Part shown: one piece after another, positions 10,367 to 22,442 of the stretch
Layout: each line of letters begins with the position of its first letter
Position numbering within the stretch: the stretch's first letter is position 1
Source of the DNA: Oxytricha trifallax
Taxonomy: Eukaryota; Ciliophora; Spirotrichea; Sporadotrichida; Oxytrichidae
Assembly: GCA_000711775.1 (NCBI GenBank)
Contig: ARYC01000670.1
Span: forward strand, 1-64,000
DNA: 64,000 nt
Direction of reading: 5' to 3'
Notes under the pieces: model-generated
What the model was told of the DNA's origin: nothing
What the model saw: the letters and a program-made list of their open reading frames with translations, nothing else
The model's database searches: none
Program-made: the position numbers and the translations under genes

Positions 10367-11536
10367 ATGGAAGGAAATAACTCGTCTTAACCAAGTTAAT
10401 AAAACCCCACAGACAACGCTCTCTACCAAAACCCTGACTCTTAAGTATTTCAAAATTCCCAAGATTAATCAGGTCAGCCCCTTATGAGAACTCAAGCCGA
10501 GCTCGACGAACTCTAAATTTAGATCAGATTGAATGAAGATTACCAAAATTAGTTGAAAGAAGAGATTGAAGCATCGCAGCCATTTATCTCTGATATGCAA
10601 GATATTCAACTGGTTAAGCATGAATTAAATTTGCAATAGTGAAAATTTTGTTATTCTAGAATATCTTCGTTTTATAGATTCACAAATTAATAGAAATGAA
10701 TTCTCAGATAGTAAGTTCGAAAGATGCTTTGAGGAATTACAGAAGAGATACACAAGAATTAGAAGGCTACGCAGAGATGGAAATTGTTTCTATAGAGCCT
10801 TTTTATTCCAAGTATTCGAGCACTTTATTGTTTTAATTTATATAACAAGTCTATATTTAACATAATTTAATTTTACGGTGAAGCTTCAAATATGATAAGA
10901 GGATAAATTTTAATTGTTGATAAGAATGATACTGAAAATTATGAGAAGGTGTTGAAGGTTCTAGAAGGATCAAAGTAAGATTTAATGGGAATAGGCTATG
11001 ATGAAATTGCAGTTGAGGACTTCTATGATATTTTCCTTGAATAATTCAAAAAGTTAAAAGAAATTGAACCAGAAAAAGCATCAGAGCACCACTTTATTTT
11101 AATATTATAAAGCATACCACAGTACCACCTTTTTTTGAATTAGAATAATGTTTTAACCATTTTATTATAAGAAACTAATTTTAATTTTTAAAGAGAGCAC
11201 TTAATGAAGCTTTTATGCAACAAAGAAGAGGCAGTTTACTTGATAATGTATGCAAGATTCCTGACAGCCTGTCATTTAAAGCAAAACGCAATAATGTTCG
11301 AAGATTTCGTAGGAGACGTCCCCAGCTTCTGCATGAGAGAAGTGGAGCAAGTGGACGTTGAGTGTGACCAGCCACAGATTATAGCTATTACTAGCTACCT
11401 TGGTTTAGGGGTTGAAATCAACTCAGTGAAGGCAGATGGTGGCATCGAAATTATTAATATTCCTGAGGAGGGATACTCAGGATTCAGAGCTAAGCTGTTT
11501 TATGTCCCAGGACATTATGAAGCACTTTATCAATGA
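10367..11536 (+). CDS. Otubain-like deubiquitinase
   Basis: OTU/otubain (peptidase C65) cysteine protease that cleaves ubiquitin chains. The catalytic loop RRDGNCFYRAFLFQ holds Asp and Cys. A middle segment reads GIGYDEIAVEDFYDIFLEQ, and the end VPGHYEALYQ holds the catalytic His. The N-terminal 70 residues are Gln/Asn-rich. IESs: 10620-10695 (pointer ATGAATT, joins LVKH to EFSDSKF) and 11083-11193 (AGAGCAC, joins PEKASE to HLMKLL). A third, near 10815-10875, is evident from a break in the frame, but I could not find a pointer that keeps it, so that junction is unresolved. Ends TGA 11534-11536. Confidence 0.9.
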
Positions 11537-11679
11537 AAATATATAATTCACTTAATAAATTAACAATAAACTTATATTTTAATTGGATGAGGAATTTAGT
11601 CTTTGTAGACACCATATATAGCTACAATTTGTTTTAAATTTAGAATCATTCATATAATTTAAATTAAATCATAATAAAA

Positions 11680-13413
11680 ATGCAAATAGCTTAGAGACAA
11701 AGATCCAATATATCACCTCAAAGAAATAGCAATAATAACCTGACATTTTAAGCGAGTATTTCATCTTAATCAAATAATCATAAATCAATTACTTAAAATA
11801 GAAATAGCTAAGATAAATCAAATTATTCATCTCCTAAAACTTATCTTAAATATTAAATATAATCTTAAAAAGTATAATTTTATAAGGATTTAATTAACTT
11901 TAAACTTATAACAATACCAACAGAATAAGTTCCTCATCAGCTTCTCAGTAGTCCCCACTATCTAAGAACTAACTTCAACAGTAAGCCCAATAAATTTAAC
12001 AAGACAACAATTTAAAGTCTAAACTTCCTAAGACCAGGCCTCAAGAAGCCTTTTACAAACGCATCAATGAAATAGAAAAAAGAGCGAAAGCTTTAGATTA
12101 AGAAAAAGAGGAGAGTGTAGATTAATATGATCTTAATGATTTCTTCAAGGATCTTAAATTAGACTTAGGGGCTTCAGGAACTATAGATAGAGCTGCTTTT
12201 TAAAGATAGGTGTCTCAATTTATGCAAAATAATGAGAACAGTATTTCTTCTCACGATAGTAAGAACCAATAGCAAACTCAATCCATTCCGGGAATTGGGA
12301 AGTTACCGATTTTGCCAAGAGAAATTATAGAATAAAATTTCGATAGCGAGTTCTAATATATCAGTGGGCTTTTGAAAGGAAACGACCTTGGAGCAGGTAT
12401 GAATGATAGCTACGAAGACTAGACGCACTTATTTACAAACAATAATAATGTTACAATGAATGAAAAAAGAAACGGCTAAAATTATCCATCAAGTCAAGTG
12501 GCTGTTTATTTCTCACCTGACTGTGCTCTTAATGATGATGTTTTGAAATATTATGGCATAAATAGAAATGTGAAAGATACCATGATTATGGAGGGTGGGG
12601 TTAATAAATCAGTAAGAGGCCTTATCAATAAAAACAATTAGTTCAAAGCGATAATTGATGATCATTTCGAGCGTTTAGACTCACGAGGTAAACGTATTAA
12701 AATTAGAAGAGTACATGTGCAGTAAGAAGTGCTTGGTGAAATAGGCTATCCATTTTCTACAATAAATTTCCATCCTCTAACTTACATAACTCAACATGAG
12801 CTTAAAGCCAGAGCAAACTCTTTGGCATACTCTAAATACAAGCTAATTAAAAGAGAAAATGCTAAGAAAGCTGCTAAGAGAAAACTATTGCTGATTATGT
12901 GCATAGTCAAATGCAAATCTTTTGTAAATAAACTTAAAGCTAGAGTTGAATTAAGAAGAGCTGAGAAAAAGAGAATGGAAGAGGAATAAAGAATGAAAGA
13001 GAAAAGAAGAAAATTGATCAAAGACTAGCAAAGACTATAACAATAAAAATTAGTTAAAAGTTTTAATTTTTATCATACTAGACAGATCAAGCATAGATGA
13101 AACAATTAGTTCAAAAGCCGAATAGATCTCTGGCCTCCTAAATTCTGAATCTCAAGGGTCCCTCTTAAGATTCGGTGGAGCAAACACTTTAAACAGCTCT
13201 TCAAACTTCGGAATTTTAAAGGGAGACACAAAAAGAACTGAGAGCGTAAATTTTGTGAGATCTGAGACTCTTAATATTTAGGATCAATAAAATTCACTTA
13301 GTCCTAGTTTTACAAGAATTAATATCAGACCATAGAGCACCTCCACAACTAATGCAAATGAACGAATTGAATACTTGAATAGCTAGATTACAGTTGAGAA
13401 ATTTGATCCTTGA
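11680..13413 (+). CDS. Hypothetical basic coiled-coil protein
   Basis: Starts MQIAQRQRSNISPQRNSNN, a Ser/Asn/Gln-rich head. An intervening sequence lies near 11870-11935. A long open frame then includes ALDQEKEESVDQYDLNDFF and VAVYFSPDCALNDDVLKYY, and a strongly basic helical stretch (KKAAKRKLLLIM, RRAEKKRMEEEQRMKEKRRK) near 12830-13060. A short interruption of about 22-26 bases near 13055 precedes the tail, which ends EKFDP TGA at 13411-13413. No family is recognised. The basic Glu/Lys-rich helix suggests a cytoskeletal or nucleic-acid-binding role, but that is a guess. Confidence 0.65.
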
Positions 13414-13505
13414 TTGTTTCTTAATTTATTAAATTAAAAATATTTATAGTTATTTCTACTTGCCTGAAATTTTAATTTAATAATTATATTTAAATAAATC
13501 AAATA

Positions 13506-14742
13506 ATGAAAGCTAATAGTATACCAACCCTCACTTTTTTATTTTTGGGCTTGACTACTTTTATCTCTTCTCAACCAATTAATTATGAGCAAGGTGGACT
13601 AAACTGGCAAGATTCTTGCGTCTTTGTAATTATAATATTGAACCTATATACAGTTTATAGAGTAAAAAGCAAAGTCCTATAAGTTTGCCAGATTCTAGGT
13701 AGACAAGTTGGAATTATAACTTGGGCTATGAAATTAACTATAAAACTATTGCTAATGGAACTTTGGAATATACACTCTCTCAATTATTGGTAAGTTTTAA
13801 TTTATGGAAATCTCCAATAAAATCAAATTTGATTGAAATTTCTTGTTCTATAATGTTGTAAAAATTCCTAATCATAGATGAACTTAGACACAACTACTAT
13901 TGCTGGTTCTATGCTTTTCAATGACATAGATGGAAACTCTAAGCTTTTTAAATTAAAAAATATGAGTTTTCATGCTCCTTCAGAGCACACATTAAACGGT
14001 AAATATTATGATGCAGAGCTCTAGATAGTTCATCAGGCTTACGATTCAAATGAAATGGCGATTATTTCTGTTCTTTTCGATTCATAAAAAGACATATCAT
14101 CTTGCCTCTATGAAAAATTGGCTGTTAATACTTTCAATCGCATTAATGCTACAAATGCTACAAAAACCTCGACTAACTAAAATACTACGGCATAGAGGAA
14201 AATCGTTAGCAGTAACCCTTTGAAAGATTATGTTGAGAGGATGGGTAAAAGCTTCTACTACTATTGTGACTAAAAATAATTAATCTTTAAAATTATAACC
14301 AATATAAATGAAATAACATAATTTAATAATACCAAGGTTCATTATCAATTCCACCATGCACTGATTCAGCTCACTGGATAGTTATGAGTGAAGTTTAATA
14401 TATCACGTTAGAGTATAATAATAGTGTATTTTTATGAAATCTTTAACATAATAAATAAGCAAAGCTTTAAATCGTAAAATTCTATGAATCCCATCATATA
14501 TTAAATTATAAAGAGACGCTCTAAACAAGTTATGGAGATCAAATCCAACATTTGCTAATGGTCGTGGCAACAACCGTTTAGTTTAAGAATTAAATGACAG
14601 ACCTATTTACTATAGACATGTTTCCCTCGAGGAGCACTTCGAGTCACTCACCAATCATTTTATGTTGCCAGAAGGTGCTTTAATTAATGGAGGTTCAAGC
14701 GTTATTCTGGCTTTGATTTCAATATTATATTTAATTTAATGA
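13506..14742 (+). CDS. Alpha-carbonic-anhydrase-like secreted protein, probably inactive
   Basis: A signal-peptide-like start (MKANSIPTLTFLFLGLTTF) precedes the alpha-CA landmarks KKQSPISL, FHAPSEHTLNGKYYDAEL, GSLSIPPCTDSAHWIV and NGRGNNRLVQELNDRP. A hydrophobic C-terminal tail (GGSSVILALISILYLI) looks like a GPI signal or anchor. Introns: 13620-13660 and 13790-13877. IESs: 14275-14324 (pointer AATAAT) and 14408-14505 (TTA). Active alpha-CAs bind zinc with FHxH and the first His of ELHxVH; here the first position reads SFH and the last ELQIVH, so two of three ligands are replaced. It is therefore likely a CA-related binding protein at the cell surface. Confidence 0.88.
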
Positions 14743-15050
14743 TGATAAAAAGAATAATTTGGTTTAAATATATACAATAAAATTTTATAGAAGAATCTAT
14801 TCAAAAGACAAGATTAAATAAAATACTTAAACTTATATATAAATAAAATTGAAATAATGTCGCTAAATTAAACTAAGATAAAAAATGAAATATAAATCTA
14901 TTAAATTATATATTTTCGATTTACTGTAATCTATTTTTTCTATATCCATTTATAAATAATTAAACTAGTTTATAGCAAATCAGTTAGCACACGCTAAACA
15001 CATCCACCTCAAAGGCGCTGTTCTCCTTCTCAAAAGCTGAGAGGAGGTCT

Positions 15051-17054
15051 ATGGCTATAAAAACAGTGTAAGAATGATTTAAAAAATCAACTACTCAACA
15101 ATTACCTCACATATTTTTCTTAAATTAATAAAATCGTTAATAAATCAATCTCATATTCGAAATTGTAGAACTGATGTGGTGGGATATGATGTTCCAGATT
15201 TTAAAAGTTAGAGAGCTTGTTCTTTTGGAATTGGTGATAGGAAAATACCTAGAACTAGTAAGTTAAGTCATTAATCTTATATCAGTTTAATAATTTACCA
15301 AAATTATAGGTGATCATAATATAAATTTAATATAATCATAAATTTTATTCATGCTGTTTTAATTTTCTTATAAGAAGGGACCTAATTATATTAAATAACA
15401 TAGGTGATAGCCCACCTCCTACATGTTACAATCTGAAGAGTGTTTTTGATAATAAAAAGCCAGATGGAAAAGCCTTTACATTTGGGCTTTCTAAAGAGCA
15501 CTTTCAAAGAGTAAGTATAAAAATACTTCCTTTACTCAAACAGAGAGTTTTCTTTATGAACTAAAATTGTTAATTAATTCTTTTGATTATAGGTCTATTT
15601 GGAAAATCATCCTGCAAGAGATAGAGATATTCCAGGCCCAGGTGAATACAATCCTCAAGAAAAAATTGGAGAAAAATCCTAGAAAATTACTATAAGTGGA
15701 AGAACTAACAATCCTTGTAAGATTAAACTTTATTTCCTTTAACAACTCTGTTTAAAGTATTGTTGACAAGTTAGAGATTTGTCCCAGGTCCAGGCACATA
15801 TGAACCAAGAAATTCTATCAATAAAAATGGTTAATATGTGCTCAGTAATATGAAGTCTACTTTAACACCAAGCTTTAGTTTGCCAAGTCTAGCTGGGAAG
15901 CTAGAACCTGGTAGAAAAATGGATTAGGTGGAACTTATGAAATATGTTCCAGGTCCGGGATCTTATACCCCAAAACTTTTCTTAGGAGATAGGACTGTAT
16001 CTTCTAATCATCAAAGCGCAAGCTAGAAAAGTTTCTATCATCATGATAGGTTTCCAGCAACAACCAAGTCCCTAAGGAAGGACATTATTTTTACAAAAAA
16101 TAATTCTATTTTAATATAATAGACATGCCAGGACCAGGCTCTTACTAAACAATATCAGAATTTAACCTCTATGCCCCTTTAACAACCACAAATAAAACTT
16201 TCAAAACTCAAAGAAATTCTCAGTTTGATCAAACCATAGATTTAAAGAACTCATCTCTTTATTCAAATAACCCCAAAATAAGCGAAGTCAAGAAAGAACT
16301 TCCAAGTTAAACTTAATCATTCGTATAATAGGTCAAGTAAAATTCTTAGGCTTCAAATACAAACCATTAGAAAACACTCTCTGTACAAGTGAAGCAAGAT
16401 TCTTAGCCAAAAGAAGGCTATATTGCTTAACTTGACAACAATTCTAAACTTAAAAATCATACTAAAAGTAAGATTGAAAGCTCAGGCAAGAAGTCAATCG
16501 TAAAAGTTAACGATGCTAGATTGAAAAAAGAATCAAAATCACTACAAGATACTCTTGCTCAATCTAAACCTCTTCTTTTGGACAAATAGAAAGTTACAAG
16601 TTAGTAAAAGCCATTTGATTAACCCTAAAAAGGTCATATAAAGACTGAGTAAAACGTTTCAGTATTGAAGGAAGAGACCTAAAGTAAAATTTAAACTTAA
16701 GTAGAATAGCAGTAGCATTAATTGAAGCAAATATAGGCATAACAAGACATTTAATCATTGCCAACTTGGCAAAGAAGAAAGACAGAAATTACTGCTGAAT
16801 CTTAAGTTTTTAACCCAAAACCAAAGCAATCACCTCCTCTATCGGACTAGTCTTAAATTTAATCTAAACAGCCAAGTCAAAATCCTTCTGGTCTATCATA
16901 GAATCAACCTCCACCCGTTTTATCTCATAATTAATCTGAAAATCAAAAACCTACAGATTTACACAATAATGTTGGAAATGGAGTGGTGGAAGTTAAGGAG
17001 AACAGACGAAGATAATAAGAAGGAGTACCTTCATAACTAAAGCAGGATTTATGA
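15051..17054 (+). CDS. SHIPPO/ODF3-like PGPG-repeat axonemal protein
   Basis: Four PGPG repeats (IPGPGEYNP, VPGPGTYEP, VPGPGSYTP, MPGPGSYQT) mark the sperm-tail PG-rich/SHIPPO family, microtubule-associated proteins of cilia. Start MAIKTVTDVVGYDVPDFKS after a first intron at 15068-15168; a second intron is at 15511-15592. An IES at 15306-15399 (pointer ATAGGTGAT) spans the 3' splice site of another intron. An IES at 16081-16121 has pointer GACAT. Near 15713-15780 a further interruption is present but its exact ends are unresolved. The last 300 residues are Gln/Ser/Lys-rich and low in complexity. Ends TGA 17052-17054. Confidence 0.87.
15306..15399. other. IES overlapping an intron end (pointer ATAGGTGAT)
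   Basis: ATAGGTGAT occurs at 15306-15314 and 15400-15408. Removing 94 bases rebuilds an intron that begins GTAAGTTAAG and ends ATTATAG, followed by GTGATAGCCCACC. The splice acceptor AG therefore lies inside the pointer. Confidence 0.75.
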
Positions 17055-17926
17055 TGGTCTAATTTTAACATTTACAAACAAATTTAATTTAGTTTTACAT
17101 AAAAATAAAATTCTTCATATTAAGAATCTAATATTAATCTTCAATTTAAGTCAAATTATTTTTTTCTTCTAAAATTAATAAGAATTTTAATAAAATAGAT
17201 ATCAATCAATTTTTAAAGATTCTAGGGATATAGTATGCGGGTATTTTATTAATAAAGCTGAAATTGTTAAATTAAAAATATTGTTAAATTTGGTAAAAAT
17301 GAGTATTTATTAAACTTTTTATACGCCTAACTCGAACTTCAGACTATTTGTAAGTAATTTAAGGAACCGTATAGCTAAAAGAGAAATTATTTCGTGAATT
17401 GTCGAAAATTTTAATTATTATATATAAAGTTTTTATCAATTTAATATTTCTTTTCCATTTTATAGGGAAGTTGAGATTATTTGGATTTTAAAAGAGTTTA
17501 AAATTAATTTAAATAAAAACATGCAAAAAGAATTAAAAAAATTAACTTGTTATTATAATTTTGCATAATTAATAAATAAAGCTTTTATTTTTACAGGTCA
17601 TGATTTCCACGATTTAAAATACAATTGACAAGTATTTATAACAGCTATTATATTTACTGCGATACAATCATTTTTATAATATGTCTTGATAGGCATCTCA
17701 TTTATTGCTTATTTTTCATTCATAATTGATATATAAAAACTAATACCTTTTCTTAACATATTGCCTATTTTTATCTTTTATTTATTAAAGTTTCTGTGCA
17801 TCTTTTTTGCTTGTCGTAATATAATTTCCTCTTTGTTTTATATTTTAAGCTCAGAGGCATATAACTTTTTATCTTTAGGGGGTTGACAGACACAAAGAAA
17901 AATAAGAGAGGGACTACGCTTAACTA
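17055..17926. other. AT-rich intergenic DNA, no gene seen
   Basis: About 870 bases of AT-rich sequence without a conserved frame, RNA gene or repeat that I can recognise. Confidence 0.6.
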
Positions 17927-18238
17927 ATGAAGCATCTCCATCAGTCCCAAAACCCCGATTCAAATCCAGTCGAAATTTATTATAAAGATAAATGCGAGAA
18001 GGAAATCAGCGAATTTTTAGAGCTTGAAAAGATTATGAAAAATACAGTAAAAGAAGATGCTTTGAAGCACTTGAAAGTTCGCAAAGCGCAGACTAAGAAA
18101 AATAATGGATAACAGATGTATAATTTTATTGGGTTGAGTAGGAAAGAATTGAGAGATATGAGTAGTTAAAGCGTTATGAGTAATATAAAGAGAGAACAGA
18201 TACGTCTTAATGTAAAATATAGCATACTATATTTATGA
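17927..18238 (+). CDS. Hypothetical short charged protein or MDS
   Basis: Frame MKHLHQSQNPDSNPVEIYYK then EKEISEFLELEKIMKN, about 103 codons to TGA 18236-18238. Codon use is more GC-rich than its surroundings up to about 18190; the last dozen codons look like IES DNA. It may be the first MDS of the Gln-rich gene that starts near 18780, with a 590-bp IES between, but no pointer was established. Confidence 0.45.
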
Positions 18239-18299
18239 TAGAATTAAAAAAATCTTACTCTTATTGAGTAGCCTTTTTCTCATTGATTTTTTAATCATT

Positions 18300-18303
<4 letters not shown>

Positions 18304-18330
<27 letters not shown>
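18304..18330. repeat. (AT)n microsatellite
   Basis: An uninterrupted AT dinucleotide run of 27 bases in AT-rich DNA. Shorter runs occur near 34840 and 35755. Confidence 0.9.
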
Positions 18331-18777
18331 GCATACCACTTGAAGAGTAGGACATATAAAAATAAAAACCAGAAAGTAAAAATAATAGTCATTTTAAGAA
18401 AGCCTAACTTTCTAAGAATTTCAGTTAAAAATAAATCGATTTAAGTTCATACTTTAATGCAAAAGATCATAAAGTAAATGTATATATTTATAAAACTATT
18501 AAATGAAAAAAAAGGGAAATAATTTAAGGTGACATAGAGAATAATGAACTCTAACACCTAGCATAATATACAATTAACATTATACGATTGAATAAAGTTA
18601 ATGTGGCCTTTATTTTTTAGAAATTATCACTATTATAGCCAGGAAAATAATAAGAAAAGGCTTCTCAATAAATAGTAAACCAGTTCCAATTATACCTAAC
18701 AAAGATCCAATTCGAAGTTGAAACAACTGTGAAACAGTCCACCTGTGGACTCAACAACTTCTCTAAATGTTAAGACT

Positions 18778-19992
18778 TGCATCAAATTAACAACAAATTC
18801 ATAAAATCCCAACAAGCACCAACAAAACCCAACAACCACTCTCTAGAGATCATAATATATCAATCTCAGAAAAACCAGCTTTACCACCAGGTGAACTTGA
18901 GCTCAAAGAGGACTCCATAGATAACAAATATGGATACTACTATTCAATAGATGAACCTACCACATATTAAATGGGAACGCCAACCTCATAAAAAAAATAT
19001 TCATTTACTCAGATAATGAGGACAACTGGAGCTCTGTTGAAGAGAAATAAAAATACGATTAATATGATGAAGAAAGCTTCTACTCTGAAAACTCGAGCTA
19101 ATTCACATTACCAAGTGAAAATCACAAAGGAGCAAATGGAAACTATTAATTTCTTATGTTCCCCTGCACTCCAAAATTCTAATGACGCCAATGTCGTCAA
19201 TCAATAAATTTAGTACTAAATAGGAAAATAATAAGAAATCATAAATTAAAAATCAGTATTAGATATGGATCCTAATTAAAATTTTAATTATACTAATAAA
19301 TCAATTAATATTAACTTGGCTTGGATCCTTCAAAGAGATGCAAACCATTACTAAGGCGTAACTCCAAGACAGATTTGACACAACAGAATCATGAATATCA
19401 ATCTGGATGAAAACAATAAACTCTATAATGTATGAAAAAATCAAAATGTAATCAGGCGCAATCACATCAATATATGTGAACCTCAGTCAAAACCAACTCA
19501 TAGACATAGTCAAAAGATGGATGATATGAGTCTATCAGACTATATCAAACAGAAACTAACTAAACAGTGAACAATCCAGCAGACTTAACAGCTTTCATAA
19601 AGCTCTTCAACATAGACATTTCAAGAACGTCACTGCAAACGAATTAAGCTGCATATCTATCAGCTCAGACTACCACAACCACTTATATAAAGTGGAAATC
19701 TTCGTTAAATGCCTCAAGAAACATGCATACTTTGTAAAAAGTGATGTAGTTCAACTAATCACAACAAGATGCAAAGAAAGTATCGCATCCAAACAACTCA
19801 AATTTTAATATTCAAGTTAAGAATTTCGATAAACTGTTTAAATTTAAGTACATGGGAGACTAAGTCCAAATCCTTAACCAGAGAAGAAAAGGAAAAAAAG
19901 ACAGAGGAATAAAAAGAAGAGAAGATTCAGTATACACGGAGAGAATCTTCACAAACTAACTAAAAGAGCTAGTCCCTTAAAAGCTACTATGA
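18778..19992 (+). CDS. Hypothetical Gln/Asn/Thr-rich protein
   Basis: Coding-like sequence starts near 18778 (IHKIPTSTNKTQQPLSRD) and runs through EKPALPPGELELKEDSIDNK and ALLKRNKNTINMMKKASTLK. A tiny IES at 19427-19444 with pointer AATGTA joins ENNKLYNV to IRRNHIN in frame. A second interruption is suspected near 19560, because a TGA at 19568 is followed by another open frame (DLTAFIKLFNIDISRTSLQ) to TGA 19990-19992. The start is not resolved and no family is recognised. Confidence 0.55.
19427..19444. other. 18-bp IES (pointer AATGTA)
   Basis: AATGTA at 19427-19432 and 19445-19450. Without removal the frame hits TGA at once; with it the frame continues for about 40 codons. Confidence 0.65.
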
Positions 19993-20804
19993 TTATTTGA
20001 TCGGGGGTCCCTATAGACCTCAGTGTGATCTATTTATTCACTGATTTACTAATCGGCTAAAAATCCTATATCTCAAATCTTTTCTTAACGTTTAATAAGT
20101 TAAAGCTATAAATTTTTTATAAAGAAATCATAAAATACCCTAATATTGGAAATATTATACTATAGAATACAAATAAATAGTATTGTTAGACGATACTTTA
20201 CTAACTATCTTATATAATTTAAATTTATAAAATGCCTTTTAATCTTAAAATAATTAAATAAACCTAACTAAATATAATAAATTAAAGTTTTATATATTAT
20301 TAGACTGTAATTAATAATTAATATAAAATTCAGGATAAAATAATTACATTAAGATTTTTGATAATTCTAAATAGAGTTATTAGATTATATATTGAATTAT
20401 ACTAGATTCATGAATAATGCTTATAAATTATTCTTATCCACATATTATGGTCCTTATAGGTGATTAGAAAATAGTTCTTAAATAGCATTTAGTTATTTAA
20501 ATTTTATATAGAATTAATTCATTTTATATTATTCAAGAGATTGTTAAATAATATATTCTCTTAATGAATCCCTACATTCATTGTATCATATTAGTATTTA
20601 AAATTGTATTTTATTATGATAGGAATCAAATATATCTTAAGTTATTAAGTAGAATGAAAATAAAAACTATCATATATTAAGATGATTTTATTATAATTAA
20701 TATATAAGTCCGTTGCTAAGTTTTGATAATTAAGCAACGCGTTGCTTAGTTTACCTAACTAAGCAACGGACTCTTAATAATAATATAATTTGAATATTTA
20801 AAAA
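19993..20804. other. AT-rich spacer with a nested palindrome
   Basis: No coding signal. The only structure seen is the inverted repeat at 20707-20772, just before the next gene. Confidence 0.6.
20707..20772. repeat. Nested palindrome of TAAGCAACG arms
   Basis: An 18-base perfect palindrome (TAAGCAACGC/GTTGCTTA, 20731-20748) lies between outer arms AGTCCGTTGCTAAGT (20707-20721) and ACTAAGCAACGGACT (20758-20772), which pair with one mismatch. The GC-rich arms stand out in AT-rich DNA and end 33 bases before the ATG of the next gene. Confidence 0.7.
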
Positions 20805-21960
20805 ATGGCATAATTTCTAATCAGAAATTAAAAGAGGGATTATTATTATTATTATAAAGTAAATGTGAATTATCCTTTCTACTAATTGTAAGAATAATTG
20901 AATAAATAAAGGAGAGCTTCAAATTAAATATCTGGAAATTCATCTATTTAAAATGTAAATAAGAAGGCTCAATCAATATTTATGAGGAGGGACTTTAGTT
21001 TACCATCTATTGAAATTACAAATTTACCAAGAGTTTAAATTATCAAATAAACAAGCAAGATTACAGAGAGTTCATAATTTAATTTATTCGTTATTAATTT
21101 TAATCGTCAGCATTAAGCCCAACTTATAGTGAGCATTATTAAAATTTCCCAAAAATGCCTAGTATAAATACTTAATCTTTGAATCAGTAATCTAGCTTAA
21201 ATTCTTAGGAGAACAAAAATCATATTCCCTATAGCTACTACTAATAAAATTTCTCCCCTAAAACAGTAACAAACCAAATTAATGTAGAAGATTAGAATTC
21301 AGGCTTGAAAGGAAGAAATTCCTTGAACTAAAATAAATAGTTCGTTTTCTCTTAAAGTATGTTGAACACCCTAACTTTACCAGGAGATGGGAGAGTTACT
21401 TTTTTAAAACCTTCAGAAAAAGACAGCAATAGTAACTACATTCGAAAGCCATCTGCTTTGGGAACCCCTAGATCAGCTACTCTGAAGAAATACGATATGT
21501 ACAAACAGCATGTAGAGGACTCATAATTTTCAAGTTAAGATAGCTCAAATAATCTCGTTGTTGGAAGTCCAGGAAACTAAAAGAAATCTGGGTTTGCAGC
21601 TGCTAGAAGAACATCTATAGGCAAGGGAAATGCAAGGGACACAGTTTAACTTATTCATGATGTCGTAGACTCCATCAAGAGAAATTAATTATTTAAGTTT
21701 AAAACCAAAATTTTTAGAGACTTCAAATCACAAATTTTTTATAATTAATAAGAAATAAGGACATTTTGCAGACTTCCCCAAACGATGAAGGCAATAACAT
21801 AGAGCTAGAACATGATCTAAGTCAAGGACTCAAAGATATGAGACAAAATAAGATGGAAGTTTCTAACAAGATACACAAAAAATTCAAAAATAAGACTATT
21901 TAAACTTTTAATGCTAAGAAATTCGATATTGAGAAAGCTGAGCTTAAATAGAAGAAGTGA
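20805..21960 (+). CDS. Hypothetical Ser/Asn/Gln-rich protein
   Basis: Start MAQFLIRNQKRDYYYYYK, then a Gln-rich region. A 23-bp IES at 21109-21131 (pointer AGCATTA) joins FNRQH to YQNFPKMPS. After this come LTLPGDGRVTFLKPSEKD, SALGTPRSATLKKYDMYK and GFAAARRTSIGKGNARDTV, then a final segment ending KAELKQKK TGA at 21958-21960. Another junction near 21690-21765 is implied by a frame change but was not resolved. No family is recognised; the LTLPGDGRV and Ser/Thr-Pro sites hint at a regulated scaffold protein. Confidence 0.6.
21109..21131. other. 23-bp IES (pointer AGCATTA)
   Basis: AGCATTA at 21109-21115 and 21132-21138. Removal shifts the frame to the open one that continues downstream. Confidence 0.7.
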
Positions 21961-22442
21961 TAAAAAGAAATTCACATTTGAATTATTTATTTTAGTACTA
22001 TTTTATTTCTTAATTTATGAATTAAATCAATTAAATACCATTAACAATGACAAAATGATATGATTTTAAAGGTATTAGTATAATTTAAATATTATTATTG
22101 CATTAAAATTGTTTTTATAAAACTAAATTAAATTAATTTGTTAGGATTATACTATATTGTAAATTATCAGTGTAATATTTTGATTATATTAGTAATATAC
22201 ATTAATGTAAAATTTTAGTTATTTTAATTTGTTTAAAATTAAATAAAGATTAATAATTGTGGAAAATTAAAATAGTTGAGTTAAGGATTTCAAACAATCG
22301 TAAATAAGTATTGTTAATTTAAAATAAATTAAAGGAAATAATTATTTTAATACAATTTCAAAATCTAACTTGTTCTTACAACTCAATAAACATAATTATG
22401 TTTTTTTATCTAAATTTAATTGCTTTTAGCAATTATAATAAA
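21961..22442. other. AT-rich intergenic DNA, no gene seen
   Basis: AT-rich sequence between TGA and the next ATG, with no feature recognised. Confidence 0.6.
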
